DNA of 64,000 nt from Bolinopsis microptera (Eukaryota; Ctenophora; Tentaculata; Lobata; Bolinopsidae). The position numbers and the translations under genes were made by a program. Below the pieces are notes generated by a model. The model was not told the DNA's origin. It ran no database searches and saw only the letters and a list, made by a program, of their open reading frames with translations. Location of the stretch: assembly GCF_026151205.1 (NCBI RefSeq), contig NC_087077.1, positions 14,420,983-14,484,982 of the forward strand. Reading direction: 5' to 3'. Shown in pieces: positions 33,514 through 47,701 of this stretch (positions within the stretch are counted from its first letter, which is position 1; every line of letters begins with the position of its first letter).

Positions 33514-34568
33514 GGTATTTTTTCTAAAATTTTTATTTTTTAATTTTTTCAGATAATCCGTTCTTTCTTGTCACGTGATTTAAAGTGTGTTTTATGGCTT
33601 CCTTCCAGCTTTGGAATCCGCTGTTCGGGTTGTTTTTCCACTTTAAAAATTAGGAAATTTCTTTTATTTATCCCTCCTTTATGAGTATTATAAAGGAGCA
33701 ATAATTTGCAGACGGACGATGTTATCAGTGTTTGATGAACACCAGACGACAGACCATGTAGCCCTTACTGTAATCGAGTGTAACAAGCGGATACGAGGCC
33801 CGGTTTAAACTCTTTAAGGAACCGTCCAGGGGAGCCGTAAGATTTGTTGGACAGTTGCAGATATTATGTGCCGTGACAAACCGTACCCGTAATCATCTCA
33901 CGTTGCGTGTGCAGGTTTCTTATCTCGATATCGTATCATGACGTTATCGGAAAGCTTTAGAAAGACATAATCTTAATTTAGATAAATCAGGAGTATTAGT
34001 CATTCATCTACTGTCCGCCATCCTGCATCCAGGATGTAGCAATATCACATTTCAGTGTGGGTATAATCTGTTTTGATTTTATTCTCACACTGGTGCGCTA
34101 AACCATCCTCAATGTTACTGAGGTCGACCGAATTTATGAAAGTGAGAGGCTAGGGTTTATCTCAGTTTCTTGGAATAATGATGGTTTGCTAACAGCTAAA
34201 ATGGTTTTCCGTCCATTAATACTAATTAAACCAATATGATCGAATAGCCCGTAATAATTAGGTCCACAATTAGCAGGTTTCACCCACTTTTACCTATACC
34301 TGCTTCTGGCATGATCAATGTGACAATTACTTTCCGGATACCGGCTAGATTTTAGGACTAACGTTTGGATTACTGATCACCAAAATGTTTCGCAAAGCTT
34401 ATGTATAACACAGGTATAATCCCACAATGCTAAATCCTAATTACAGAAATTCCAGTTGATTTCAGCCTTTGAACTATACTTTAACTGTAAACTGAAAACG
34501 GTCAATTCTCAGAATTATCACATTTACTGTGAACACACTTAATTTTAACCAACCTTTCCACTCTCCAG

Positions 34569-34860
34569 GGTTTGCCGTGTGCGACCTAGCAGATTCCGAT
34601 AGAACTGCACAGCTCTAAACTGGTGTGTCAAATTTGGGTGTGGTCATACCCTGTCGAGTTGTAACCGGTTTCTAGCGATGACTATTGGGGTCTCTCTCGG
34701 TCCTTATTATTTTCTATTCCTTATCTGGAAATACAGATTAACATCACTACCGTGACATCATCCACGAACTCCAGAACGCGAGGGACCTTTCTGCTTTCTA
34801 CTTCATAGACGGAACTGGGTTTCTTATCTTTCTCTTCATGTTCATGGTTTTATTTCTCGA
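34569..34860 (+). CDS. Candidate membrane-segment exon (copy 2)
   Basis: Counterpart of 12,502-12,790. Confidence 0.35.
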
Positions 34861-36365
34861 TATAATGTTAAGGTTATTTTGGTTTTACGTTATCAGATTA
34901 CATGCCTAAATTTAAAATTTTAAACGTTTACCCAACGTCCGGATTTTCTTGAACTTGATTAAGCAGGAATATTTACTCGAGAAAATTGTTTTAAAGTTTC
35001 AAGGCTCTGCACTGAGAAGTGCTTATTTTGTTTTGCAACAAAGACTGATTTAACTACTAACAAAGTAAGTTTATATCTTTATGCTTTGACACAAAGGACA
35101 ACTCAATTTATGAGAATTTTTATTCTCAAAGAAAGGCTCAGGCACTATTTTTATAACTATGATTGAATTTGATATGCTTAGAAAATAATCCAGCCCATCA
35201 CGAAATATTGTCACAACACAGAGAATTTTCGAATTTTAAAATTTATTTGTTATCGCAACTTCTGGTTAACAGTTAATAAATGAAGTTATCCGATTAACAA
35301 AAGGTAATTAAGTAAATTATAAGCTGCCGTAAAACACCACGAATAATAACGAATTAGTTCGTGACAATTCAGTCACTGCAAACTAGTTCGACGTGCGCTT
35401 GTGGTTCAAGATTTTAAGATTATTTGATTTTTGATGAGTTAAGAGTGGATTACGTTGTAATAAAATAAGAAGTTTTATTTATCGATAGCAATTTTAAAAC
35501 AGTGAGCTGGACTCGATTGCTTGAACTTGAAATTTATATCACTTTTTCGTCAACACTATTCAAGTTTACATGGCAAAATATCCTTGAGTACAAATGGTAA
35601 TTGGTTTTTTAATTAATTTGATTTTGCTCCGATAACCTAGCATCTGTTTCCAGTTTTTGACTAAAACATAATGAATCATACCCGTTATAGCCCGTCACGT
35701 GTCCAAGTCAAGCGTAAAGAACCAAATTCTAGAAACAACGGACACAAGTATTTGCCTACTCTGTTTTCATAAATTTCAAATTCTTCTCCCCAAATTCTCG
35801 AATGCAGAAGAAAGTACGACCCCACGCGGCCGCCAGAACCCTTTTTCGTTGATACAATTATTACATTGTAGCCCGGAATTAAGTTATCCGATCACATCAG
35901 ATCCCAGTGTGCAAGCTCACTGGCAACGACAAATCTCGACTCTCTCCTCATCCCTCCCTCTTAGTTTCCTGAAAGTTTCTGGCCCGTTGATTATTTTCAT
36001 CGTAATTACATCAAATTTATCCCATGATTCAATATGGGCATTATTTATCAGAAATTCATTTTTTTGACCTCTGGGAAAGCTACTTTTCCAGCTGTGGACA
36101 ACAGATGAATATAATATAAAGATTTGGATGATTATACTAGAACTGTAACATTATTTTAACCATGACGACCATACATAAAATATACATAACATATTGATAC
36201 TGGGACAGAGAGAGAGAGAGATAATAGCCCTTATTATATGATCCTATCGCCATGCACATAATATTTAGTGAATTATTTCCCATTCAACTGAACAAACGTT
36301 TTAAATTTAGCCCTGTGTCCGCCCTCCTCTCTCTCTCCCTCTCTCCTCTCACTCTCTCTCTGCAG

Positions 36366-36530
36366 AAGAGGTTGAGTGAACCCTTGCTCCTTTGAAGAAA
36401 TTGGCTGGCCTGGCTGTGGGGCGTGGGACCGCCGCCTCAGCTTCTCCAGCCTTCATGTTTTCGCTTTGTCGATAGTTTAGATTGGTGTAGTCTCAAATTC
36501 CTAAATTTTACCGGCCGATCGATTAAATTT
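36366..36530 (+). CDS. Candidate exon, unknown (copy 2)
   Basis: Counterpart of 14,306-14,470. Confidence 0.3.
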
Positions 36531-37774
36531 AGTATGACGAACGAGCGTGGACTGGATTAGTTATTTCCGCTTTCTCCAACGATACAATTACGCTTTATGA
36601 TCGTCCCTTATCATGATGAATCCCCGAATCTGAACCGCTAATCTTGCCTACTGACTACTCGCTACAGTTAGCCCACAGTGCACTACTATTTGATTCAACT
36701 CCTGTTTTAATACCCTCTCGTTAGCGCACCAATTAGAGTACGTTTCTTGTAAACTACTGCTCAGCTGTAGGTTGACCGTTAGAGTCGGTTGTCCAGCTGG
36801 TAAGTAACTCCAGCTACTTTTGCCGTCAGAACACGACAAGTGGTCCAGAACTCTCCCAGGAGCAACCGAGGCTGTGTTTTAATTATTTTAGATACCGATC
36901 ACCATTACACGTATATTATAACATACGGCACGGTTAATGCTCTTTTTGGATTGGTTGCCAACAGTTGGAACGGGGTACACCAATTCGAGTTCTAAACTAC
37001 CCTAATCTAATATTCCTAAAAATTTCGACAGTCCCGACATTGAATGGGTGTTTGACGCAATCCAACTCTCAGGTGCAAATTTGCCGTTTTAGTAACGGTG
37101 TTTTGACGGCAAGATTGGTTCAACGTTTAATTTTGTTTTATGCCGAAAGGTCAGAATAATAACGTCCTAAGAATTGGGCAAGTATATTATTATCAACTAT
37201 CGGCTATTTATTCCGACTAGTTTTATCTGTCGTGAGGTGGCGTAGACTGTGTTCAACACAGAGCTCATTTATAAATATTACTTAGTTTTTTGATTGGGCA
37301 GTCCCCTGATACACGGTACTAGTTCTTCTTCTAGGTCTTCTAGAATAAAGTAATACCGCTTATAGACACTGGCACCCCATCTGCACGTGCTACTGCTATA
37401 TATTTACTATATATAGCCTACCTAGCAGCCGCTATTAATTTATAGTAAGAAACCGACTTATTGTACGAGGCGGGTAATTATAAACATGTGCGCCCTGGTA
37501 CTAAAAGCCTGAACTGTGTACACTGCTTACAGATATGTGCGAACTACTTTTAACTATAATAATACTATAGCGTTGTTCCTTCCTTGACGAAGGTTTCATT
37601 TTTTCTATTATTTCCCAGTTAACAGGTCGTGTAAATTAATTAATTCAGTTGTTTTGCAAGTTATATAAGCAACGATTATACTATGATGATATTGTACTTT
37701 ACAACTGTGATTCACTTAAGGCTCCCCCAAATTAATTTAATGAAGAATAATGTAAAAGCTCTGATTATTTTCAG

Positions 37775-38745
37775 GATGAGCAAAAGTTCGTGTACCCTTT
37801 GGAGTTTTCAGATGTGTTTCCAGTTGGTTTGGAAACCAATGTGTTTATTCAGTTATATTTGGAAATGTTTTTGTCCTTATGCGACATTAGGCTAAGGCCA
37901 TAAAGGCTGGACAAAAGTCCAATCTGGATAATCAAGACCTAGCAGTAGCGTATAATTGTAACTGTGTCCCCTTGTCCTGATGCCTATGATCCACATTCCA
38001 ATATGGGAAAACTGTTCCACGCACAAGTCTTTGGAGCACCTTCACACGTTTTTTTTGGATCGCTACCTGTTTACGTTCTTTGTGGCTAATCTTTTCCTTG
38101 TGACATGTCTTGCTCTCAACAAGTTGATGAATGTGTATTCCTTTGAGGAACTTGGATACAACCAGAAGTCAAAGAATCAAGCGTAACCATGTCCACGGTT
38201 ATGGACAGCGTAGTACCAGACTCAGATTGCGTACGGACTTCAAGATGGTTTCTTACACATCAGTCATACACTGTATCTTGAGAAAGATTACTTGATCTGT
38301 AGAGTTAGGCGAATGCGTAGTTATATATAACGGAACTGATAAAATAGGTGACACAAGGGAATAATTCATTTTTCATTACGGGAATCTTTAATGCACTACT
38401 GCGTTACATTAGTTACTTTAAACACTGTTTTAGTGGATCTAATGCGATTATAAATCAAATTCACATATATAAGAGTACCTTCTGAACGGTTAATTTTAGT
38501 GACAACTGGATTCTTAGCATCCAGTCTTCCCTACTTCATTTATCAATAACCTGAGTCAGGAACAAAAACACAATATACGAGATAGCTTGGCGATATGTTT
38601 TCTCATCTCCTGGATCAACCCGTTCAAATATTTGGTTAGTTAATCCTATAAATCCTACCTTCAAAGAGAATTCGCAAAGAAGAAACAACTGTGTTGAAAC
38701 AAAGATCGTCAGTTTCGGCAGGCCCCCAGAAACCAGCAACTAGCA
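37775..38745 (+). CDS. Rhodopsin-like GPCR A (copy 2)
   Basis: Counterpart of 15,700-16,690. LNKLMNV and FREN-type segments are readable; the frame is interrupted by indels. Confidence 0.72.
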
Positions 38746-40264
38746 CGAGGAACAAATAGAGATGTAGCAGGGCAAGGTAACCTACTGAATCCATAACCGA
38801 CCAAACGGCAAACCCCTACGCTAAATAAATAATAGCTGGGTAGGGTCGCAAAACTCAACAAGAAATTCCAGAGCCGTTGTATTGTCAGAACATTATCATG
38901 TCAGATGTTCTCCTGACATTATCCTAATATTTGTGTGGAGATATCGGAACGGAACAGTGCAGATATCAGTACGATAACCCGTCAAGGGTTACTTACCGAC
39001 GCGAGGGCTAACTAGTTCCAAACCGCGAGAGAGACAAGAAAAAAGAAAAAAAGGAAGAAAAAAAAAGAGGAATGGTGTTCGAAATGAAGCTATGCATTGT
39101 TCTCGACCGGCTTCTTTCTTCAATCTGCATTAACAAAGTCCTTCTCTCTTTACCATGATATAATACTTTTGCTTTACAGAACTTAGTCGTTTTTCTAATC
39201 AGAGAGGCGTTTTATGAATACTTTGTATAGAGTGCTTCCTGTAATTATTAGATTAGTTATGGTAGTGAGAGAACTATGTCAAGCTATCATGTGATATGAC
39301 ACGAGATTAATTATTAATTATACGAAATAGATCAATAGGAACTTATGTTAATCAATTAATTATTTCGATAATGTTTTGTTTCAAACTAATACTAATTTAC
39401 AAGTTGCTCCAACCTTATTGTTTTAGTTTTTCTAGGTGAAAGCATGGAATATCACAAGTGATATATCAAACGTAGAAAGCAACGATTGTTTATTAACTAT
39501 TATACCGTGTACCCTATAACCTTAGTCAAACAATCACATCATCACGCTAAATGAGGAGGAGAAAAGAGCTAAATGGATCAGTTTGTATTTAAATAGTTTT
39601 CAGTATGTTGATAAACAGAAACAGTTCCTTAGCAAATTAGCACATTCCAAACCACACATCACTAATAACTTCTTATATAAAATAATAACATTAGTTCTGG
39701 TTAAAATAGCATAAAACAGATTTAAACAGTGAATTGGACCAGGTGCAAAGAAATTATAAGCTGCTAAAGTTCACGTATCGTATATAATGCTCAATTGACG
39801 TCTAGTCTTTATTTGCAGGTTAAACTGTTTTGTAGTTCGATGCTTTGTCTTAAAACCCACCCTCTTGTGGATAAACAAACTCTATTTGCTGGCCACTATA
39901 TAATAATCGCATGAAATAAAATTTAGCCTCTTTGAAACGCTTCGTGTTGTTAATTCTCAAAATGTATCCAACTGAAGATCAGACGACAGCGTGATTAGAT
40001 CTTTGATTATAATTTAAAAATCAATAATTTTATAATTACAGTTTAGTTGCACAAACTAACGCACTCCTTATTGTAATTATTAAAATAAGGTCCATACTTT
40101 CTATTAAATAGATGGTCAATAATACTTCACGATGATAAGTGTGAATTCTTACTAGCACATTTATAAGGTGTTTTGCGATACAGAGGCATGCGATGGAAAT
40201 TTTTGTTTATATAATCACCCATTGGTTCATAATGAAAAACAGAATAAGGTAAACTGTCGATTAT

Positions 40265-41250
40265 TTTCAGGATTAGCATAATGTTTTTCGGAGCATATAT
40301 TTCAGTTTAAATGTGGGAACCGATCTGCTTTATTTTGGCAATTTTGTGAAATATGTTTGTCCTTTATTCCACCACTGGTCACAGTGCCATAAACTGGACA
40401 AAATGTCAATCTGATAATCAATAGAACCTAGCAGTAGCGGATATTGGTTACTGTGTCTTGGTTCTGATGCCTAGATCATCATTCCAATAATTGGAGAACT
40501 GTTCCACGCTCAAGTCTTTGTGAGCACCTTCTATGACGTTTTTTTGAGCGACCTGTTTATCGTTCTTTGTCTGGCTAATCTTTCCTTGTGAATGTCTTGT
40601 CTCATCACAAGTTGATGAGATGTGTATTTTCTCTTTGAGGAACCTTGATCCTACAAGACGTCAAAGAATCGAGCGTAACTAAATCTACGGTTTTGGTCAG
40701 CATAAGTACCACACTCTAGATGCGGACGGACTTCAGATGGTTTTTTTACACATCAGTCAACACTGAGTGACTAAATGGTATCTTGGAGCCTCAGATGAGG
40801 CAATGCATATGTGAATATGAAGGACCTGAAAATTAGGCGACACAAGGGAGATATTCATTTCATCAACGATTAATCAGCATTTGTTAATGCACTACCTTGC
40901 GTTACATTAGTTGCTTTAAAAACACTGTTTTAGTGATCTTTGCGATCTTTAAATCAAATTCCGCAATAAACATTAAAGCTTGCTGCAGTTGTTTTTCGTA
41001 ACACCGGTTCTTGATTTTCAAATTATTCTTACTTTATCTCTGTTATGCCATAATCGCCACAAACGACTGGCGTTCGAACGAAGTATTGGGCAATATGCTT
41101 TCATCATCTTGGATTAATCCGTTTATATATTTGGTAGTCACGCCAACGTTCAGAGATTTCACTAAGAAGAAACTACTACTCTGTGTGGAAACGAAGATCA
41201 TCAGTTCGGCAGTACCCTTGAACAGCTCAGAAACTATTAAAACGACGATA
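40265..41250 (+). CDS. Rhodopsin-like GPCR B (copy 2)
   Basis: Counterpart of 18,240-19,230. It keeps an open stretch over TM7 and tail: SSSWINPFIYLVVTPTFRDF then TKKKLLLCVETKI. Confidence 0.78.
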
Positions 41251-41499
41251 TTTTGACAATAACAGTTCAAACAGTGTCCTTAAAACCACTAAACCTTTTC
41301 CATCTCATGCTGAAGATAGTCGATTTGTAGAAGCAAGAGGAAGGTTACAGATTCATAACAATGTTAAGACTCCACATTATTTGATATTCCGCAGACACTT
41401 TACTAGTGATATTTAGGTTATTAATATGTACCCTAATTCGTCAAATTTTCGAAGAATTTGTCCGCGAATTTAAGATAGTTCCATAATTACTCACAAGTT

Positions 41500-43400
41500 T
41501 AAGAGAAATGAGTTTGTCAGAAAGATTCCTCGATATCCAGCCTTTACGTTGGAATAAGATTCTACCATTCTTTCCAGTTGAGTCTGCTATCAGTGGAATT
41601 TCCGTCACATTCCTCCAGTTTAGCCTCTGTCCCGCAGGCTTCTCTGTCCGACTGGACAACTTGGCTTCTCCAGAGTACTTCATATGTTCAAATTCGCTGA
41701 ATTTGGGCCTGGAATTGAATGAAATCAGATATAGTCATGTATAGTATTTAAAACAGCGTTAAGTCCGCACTGAACTAATGGAACTGGACTAGTTTGTCTC
41801 AGTTTACTGAAGTCTTGGAGTAAAGGCATAATATTGCACGGTGAAGTGTCTGATAAGTTTTGCTGTAACGGGAATCAGAAAGATGAACGGCATTTTAAAT
41901 ATATATTTTTACCTTCTCCTCTCGGAGTCTGAGAAGAGTCTTCCTCGTTATCGAACTTCAGTTTCTCGAGAATGTCTCATGGTCTCTTCCTTGTAGCAGG
42001 AATCTTTGAAACCACTTCCTGTAAGACAAATGTGAAAAGCCATTCCTACATTCCATCCACGTTATAATTAACCTGATCGTGAGGAACTACTAGGACAAAA
42101 ACAAAAACAAAATATACGGAATATAACACTTAAGATTATTTATTTCACGGACCCCGCGATACCTGAATATCAGAGACACGAGTAGCCACCTTAATTTTGT
42201 GCCTCGCCTCTCGTATCCCATTATCTTCCTTCCTGCTCCTCTCCCAGAGATCAGTTTCCTTTCCTGTCTACTCCAGCGACTTCCTCATGTGTATAACTTA
42301 CCTAGCCATCTGTGAGATATCTAACGTGAGTTTATATTTCTCAGAGTATTTGGTACACATTTCAATCTAATCTAAAATCTTTCAATAAGACGTATAATTT
42401 ATTTCGAGATTCGACCTTTTACCCTCTTTCCAACTTTCTCAGCAGTTCTTCTTCTCGCAGCTTGTTTCTGTATTCGAACAGGCCTTTCCCTTTCCTTCTT
42501 GTCTTGTTGCAGTTTCCATCCTAAGAGAAATCAAGAGTTATCATAAAATCATCGAAGAACTATTTACAGACAACAAGAGTATGACATATTGAGGTACAAT
42601 TACAACTTCATGGAATCTAGCCCTAAATTTAGCAACAACAAAAAAAAACGCGAAATGTACCTGGTATGTCCAGCTCATCCATGCACTGTCCTTTAGCAAG
42701 CATCAGCCGTCACTTGTTTCATTGACAAAATCTCCTGATACCTCCTTCTTTTGTTCTTTATCATCATTGAAGTTTGTCAACATGGTTATCGACTCCAGCG
42801 TTCCTGGTGTACAATATTGACGCTCAATACTGTGTAAACTCTTTACATTATAGGTACAAAGTCCATTGTTACGGCTTTTTAGTGAGACTTTTTCAGGCAC
42901 GAGTAAAAAGCGAGCGAAGATTAAAATCGCAGCTTGATAAAAACCACTTACATCTGCCGTTTGTTAAAATCTGTTTGTAGGTGTTTTGAATGGTTAGAGC
43001 CTCGACACACTTGATGTTACCTTATCAAGGCGATTTCTCAGCTCTCTCAGTGATTGCGCACCCTCACTCTCTCCTGAGCTGCACGCCTGGCTCTGCTACT
43101 CGGCATCGTCCTTCATTTGCATCAGCTCTGTCTAAATTTGAACAAAATCTAGAGTATTAGTTAGGATCTAGCTATTCCGAATGTGATATTTGCGAATAGG
43201 TAGAGAACTGTCAAAGAATCAAGATGTGATTTCAAAATAATATGAATAAACCTGGAGTTGCTGTATATTTCTTCTGTTTGAATTAGCTCTGTGACCAAAG
43301 AGCGTTATACTGTTTTAATCAGCACACACACTTTCCTGTTCTGGTCATACTTTGTTATCACCTGTCTCCGTGACAATTTTGTGTAACAGAGAGAATTTAA
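41500..43400 (-). CDS. Multi-exon coiled-coil protein (copy 2)
   Basis: Counterpart of 19,500-21,370 with the same exon order and different indels. Confidence 0.48.
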
Positions 43401-43577
43401 AGATATTTTAAATTAAGAGCCATTATCCTCAATATCATAATTTACAATAAGACTAATTCACTGTACATAATGAATGGCTAAATTTAAAACTCTGTGAACA
43501 ACTTTTAAGAAAAACAAGTAGAATTTATTGCTATTTCAATTCAACAGCATCTTCTATATGTTCCTATACTTAATAAT

Positions 43578-46500
43578 ACTAATAATTTTTTAGATGGCGT
43601 TGTTAGTTCGGATGACTCGCATGGTTTGCTGCAACCAGACTATCTACCCCTACCGAAGGATCGCTGAAGAACTGGACACCGTAATCCTTGTTACCAAATG
43701 CTCCTTCCTCGGCATTTGCTACTGGAATGTCGAGTTGACGAAGGACAGACAAGCTGCCTTGCTTGCTAACGGACTGTTGACAGGTATGACTTGGACATTA
43801 GAGATTCAAGAGACTAAACTTTTGTCAGTTTGAGGATAAGAAACTACAGGAAATCATCAGCCTCCTTTTGTTTGATCAGAAGACAGGACGTCATGGTGGA
43901 CTGGGTTCTTAATCAACGCTCGTGTAAATCATTATTTCCGTTCATTTCATCAGATCAGCATCGAGTTGCTTTACATGGCTTTTGTTATTCCATCCAAGTT
44001 TGTTACACACAACCATGCAAAATGCTACGAATCGTGAACTGTTACAGTCCAAGCCAACCCAAAAACTTTATCAATCCGATGCTACGACCAGTATTACTGT
44101 AGCTTCAGGAAGCAATTAATGTGCCGGCAAGACATGAAATCTGGATCTAGGAGATTTCAATTCAAACTTGGCAAAAGGTCTGATCATGGAACTTTCAAAT
44201 GGCCTTCATATGACACTGGAAGGCATGGCGTTGGAAGACGTAATGGAAAATGTGGGAGATATTGGATTTTCTTGTTTCTAATGTTTGTTTGCTGGCAAAC
44301 ACTGCATTTCGTCATTCCCATCGCATATAACCACAAGAACTGGTTGGTGAAAGACAAAAAGACAAATGAAGTCGCCCTATTTTTCTCAGATTGATTATGT
44401 TTTATGCCTCGGTCACGCAGCACTGTTGTTTCTCCAATGAGCAAGGGCCTATGCAGAGCTACACAACATTCTATCATACAGCTAGAAAAAGCTACCATCG
44501 ACCTGAGGCAGCAAACTAAGTATTCCGACACAGGTACATCACTCTAAAAGGTACAACACGACATCGCTGGTTGTAAACAATGAACTACAAGATCATTTAC
44601 CACAAACTGACACCTCCACAACTTGACAGTCTTTCCACTTCCGCTGACACTAAGGACAGGATTCTAACAGCTGTTTGAACTTCAAGTCTACACCCTCTAA
44701 CACTGTGGGTGTCAAGAAGAAAACCCAAAGACAATCATCAATTCATCAGATACAGCATGTATGTAATATGTCTAGACGAAGGACACACACTTTTATTACA
44801 AGAACTGAACGAAAATTTCATTAGAGAAGGACAGTATGAGAAAACGAATCATAAACTCAAGAACGATATCAATAAACGTCTTAAAGTGCTAAGACGCTCT
44901 AGCCAACCAAATATACAGCTGACACCATCAACGCTGCAGATGACACGAAGAGGATGATTCGAGGCTACCAGAGATCTCTTTCTGCCAACCTAGAGTCAGA
45001 GCCAATACTGTCTCCACTCTGAAAATCAGCATTGCAAGGACGATAGTGAAAGCAAGTATATTAGAGAGTGTTTAAAAAATCACTACACCAGCTCAGACCC
45101 TCCTTTGGTACCTTTCACCGGGAGACTCCCCACGTCCTCTGAATACTCCTATAACTTCCTTAGAAGTCCAATATCTGCTCAAAAGTTGGATAATGGAAAG
45201 CAGTAGGTCTGATGAGATTCCTAACGAGCTGCTGAAGTACGCACCACCTGATTCTACTCCAGCAATATGCATGTCTCATTAATCGATCATTCGAAGTACA
45301 TGAGCATGTCCCCTCTTTCACGGAGGTGTTTCTAACCCCTCTCAGAGCCAGGGAAACCAAGGACCTCATAAAGAGCCTCAGACCTTCTTGCCTTCTAATG
45401 GAACTAGGAAACTGCTCTCGCTTGATTACTCTACACAGAATTCAAAGACAAATTGCAGAGTAGCGACAGGACCATGGCAAATGCCTACAGGCGGTCATAG
45501 TTGTGCAAATATAGTCTGGACTCAAGGGAGGGGGGACGAATTGCTGATTTCTGTTGTTAAGAGAAGAGATGGAGTTCCACAAGATGGGAATCGACAGGAG
45601 CTCGGCCTTCGATTCATCAAGAGATCAGTTTATCCTGGATCTTTTGGCTTATGCTGGTTGTTGTGAGGAAGACATTCGGTTGGGCGAGATACATGCTCTC
45701 CAACACAAATTGAGGATAAAGAATCAACAACACCATTCTTTAGAGTTTGAACATCCGAGGGTTCGTTTCATCAAGGTGATTGCGCATCTGTGCATTCTCA
45801 CACTGTAACTTTGCTGAGCTTTGTACCACTTCCGTGCAGTAGTGCTTACCATTCGGCCTAACCCACCGTTCCAAACAACCCCGGACCCTCATGCCTATTG
45901 ATGGGAATACCCGACGATGGCGATTTTGCAGATGAGGATGAGGAAACTCTTAAAGAAATGGCTACCATATGTAAGGATAATCCTTGAAAATGGAACCTGT
46001 TTTGTGAACGAGGACAAAACAGAACAGTCCACTTCTACATTGCAGATAAGGACGAGGTAGACGCCAAGGGTGAACCCGTGAAGAACAGAGAGCCCTGGCC
46101 AACACTATTTCTCTGGATCCAAGCCCTGCAGTAATCTGATATCTCTCGCCGATGCATCCTTGCTTACGTTGCCTTTGAGAAATACACAAGGTATGGGCAG
46201 AGAAAACCCCGCATTTCTCTTCCTGGTTAAAAATCAAGCTGTATGAAGCATTTGTTACCCCTGTTTTATTGTACACTGTAACAGCTGGGCAGCTCCACGA
46301 ACATTATCAAATAAAGTTGATGTGTGTCAAACGCAAACATCTAAGACTATCATCAACATACCTATTCCCCGCATCATCACGAACAAGGTCTTGTATGCTC
46401 GTTGCAATGTAACACCACTTTCAGAGAGAGTTCATAATCCCGCTGGAAAATGTTTGGCACATTCTTCGTACGACTGCAACTCACCACCACAACAGCTCTA

Positions 46501-46873
46501 AATTTTGCTGTGATAGTATGTCAAATAGAGGGGAAGGATTGGTATGACATCATGTAATATTTTTAAAACTATTTTAGACGATTTGAATAAAGAAAGATTA
46601 TATTGAATAATTAGTGACAACTTGACAGACTTAAGGTATTTAGCCCGAACCGCCAATGTGGAAAATTTATTTTAAATTTGTTGTTCGACAATTTTCAGTT
46701 TTAAGATTCAATTTTTGCATAATTTTTGAATTGTTGATAAGAGTTCATTTTAAGTTCCATTTTTTGTATTATAAGTAAGTTTTCAGTTTCTAACAAGTCG
46801 TTTAAGTAGACTTATCAGGTCTTATAGGGATGATTCCTGTAACTACTTTGGATTTGTGTAAAGTTTGATAATA
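43578..46873 (+). mobile_element. Full-length LINE with EN-RT ORF (copy 2)
   Basis: Same element at the same place in the unit, again with ACTTAATAA-type duplications (about 43,568-43,577 and 46,874-46,882). The insertion therefore predates the multiplication of the unit, or the copies derive from one molecule. Confidence 0.85.
43600..46680 (+). CDS. LINE ORF: APE endonuclease plus reverse transcriptase (copy 2, broken by indels)
   Basis: Same domain order as copy 1. Readable segments include ICYWNVELTKDRQAAL, IQETKLLSV, FKWPSYDTGRHGVGRRNGKC, WLVKDKKTNEVALFFS, WEFHKMGIDRSSAFDSSRD-type motif A near 45,600, and the YADD-equivalent region near 45,905. Indels differ from copy 1. Confidence 0.8.
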
Positions 46874-47024
46874 ACTTAATAAGTAATATTTCTTACATAA
46901 GTGGGGAGAATATTTTATCATAAAATTGAGTATGTTATATTGACTTTAATCATTCGTTTATTTTTCAACAATTTGCACAGCTTTAAAGTTATTTGGCAAA
47001 AAACCTGGCTAAGAATTCCACTTC

Positions 47025-47216
47025 TAACAAGAGAAACTTCATTTCGCTTGAAGCGATGAATGCACTCAAGATACGTCCTCATCAACCACCGACCCTTAGC
47101 CACGGCTTAGCTCTTGATGGAGCTCTGTTACTCATCCACAGCTGTTGCAATGTGTCCTTGTTCTTGTTCATCGTTATTTCAGAACTCTCAGATAATTAAG
47201 CTTTTTGGTTCCCCAT
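47025..47216 (-). CDS. Candidate - strand exon, unknown (copy 2)
   Basis: Counterpart of 25,020-25,213. This copy keeps MAKGRWLMRTYLECIHRFKR and NEVSLVRSG in one frame. Confidence 0.5.
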
Positions 47217-47344
47217 CTTGAACAAGAAATATTTTAAAGGCTAGGCCTGGTGTTAGGTAACAGAATTATGGTATCTGACCTGATAGTTTATATTCTTTTC
47301 GTAGTATGGTAATCTTAATTTGGCTATTCATCATAATATTAAAC

Positions 47345-47440
47345 TGTAAGCTGGAGCTTCTCTTCAGATCTGCTATCTCCTCCCTGATAGAAGCTGTGTT
47401 TTCTCCATGGCCTCGCTAAATTGAAGAATTTCCAAATTTA
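47345..47440 (-). CDS. Candidate - strand coiled-coil exon (copy 2)
   Basis: Counterpart of 25,345-25,440. Confidence 0.42.
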
Positions 47441-47606
47441 AGTCAGACGTTTCATACAGAGATTATGTCCAGCGGTCAATGAAATGTTTTGAATCTGAAT
47501 AATATAGCTTTTACATTCGTCATCAAATGGAATTTCTAGTTTCTGTGCTCCATAGTCAGCACTGACTGCAAATAGTGGACAATTTCAATTGTAAGCCTCC
47601 TGAAGG

Positions 47607-47701
47607 CAGTGGTAGTTACTTTGCATGTTGGCCATCCCCCCCAGCCCTCCTGCCAATAGAGATGCGCCAGTAAAAATCTCTAAAAAAGTATGTACGCACT
47701 G
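47607..47701. mobile_element. hAT-type MITE (copy 2)
   Basis: Same MITE, flanked by CCTGAAGG at 47,599-47,606 and 47,702-47,709, with small indels. Confidence 0.88.
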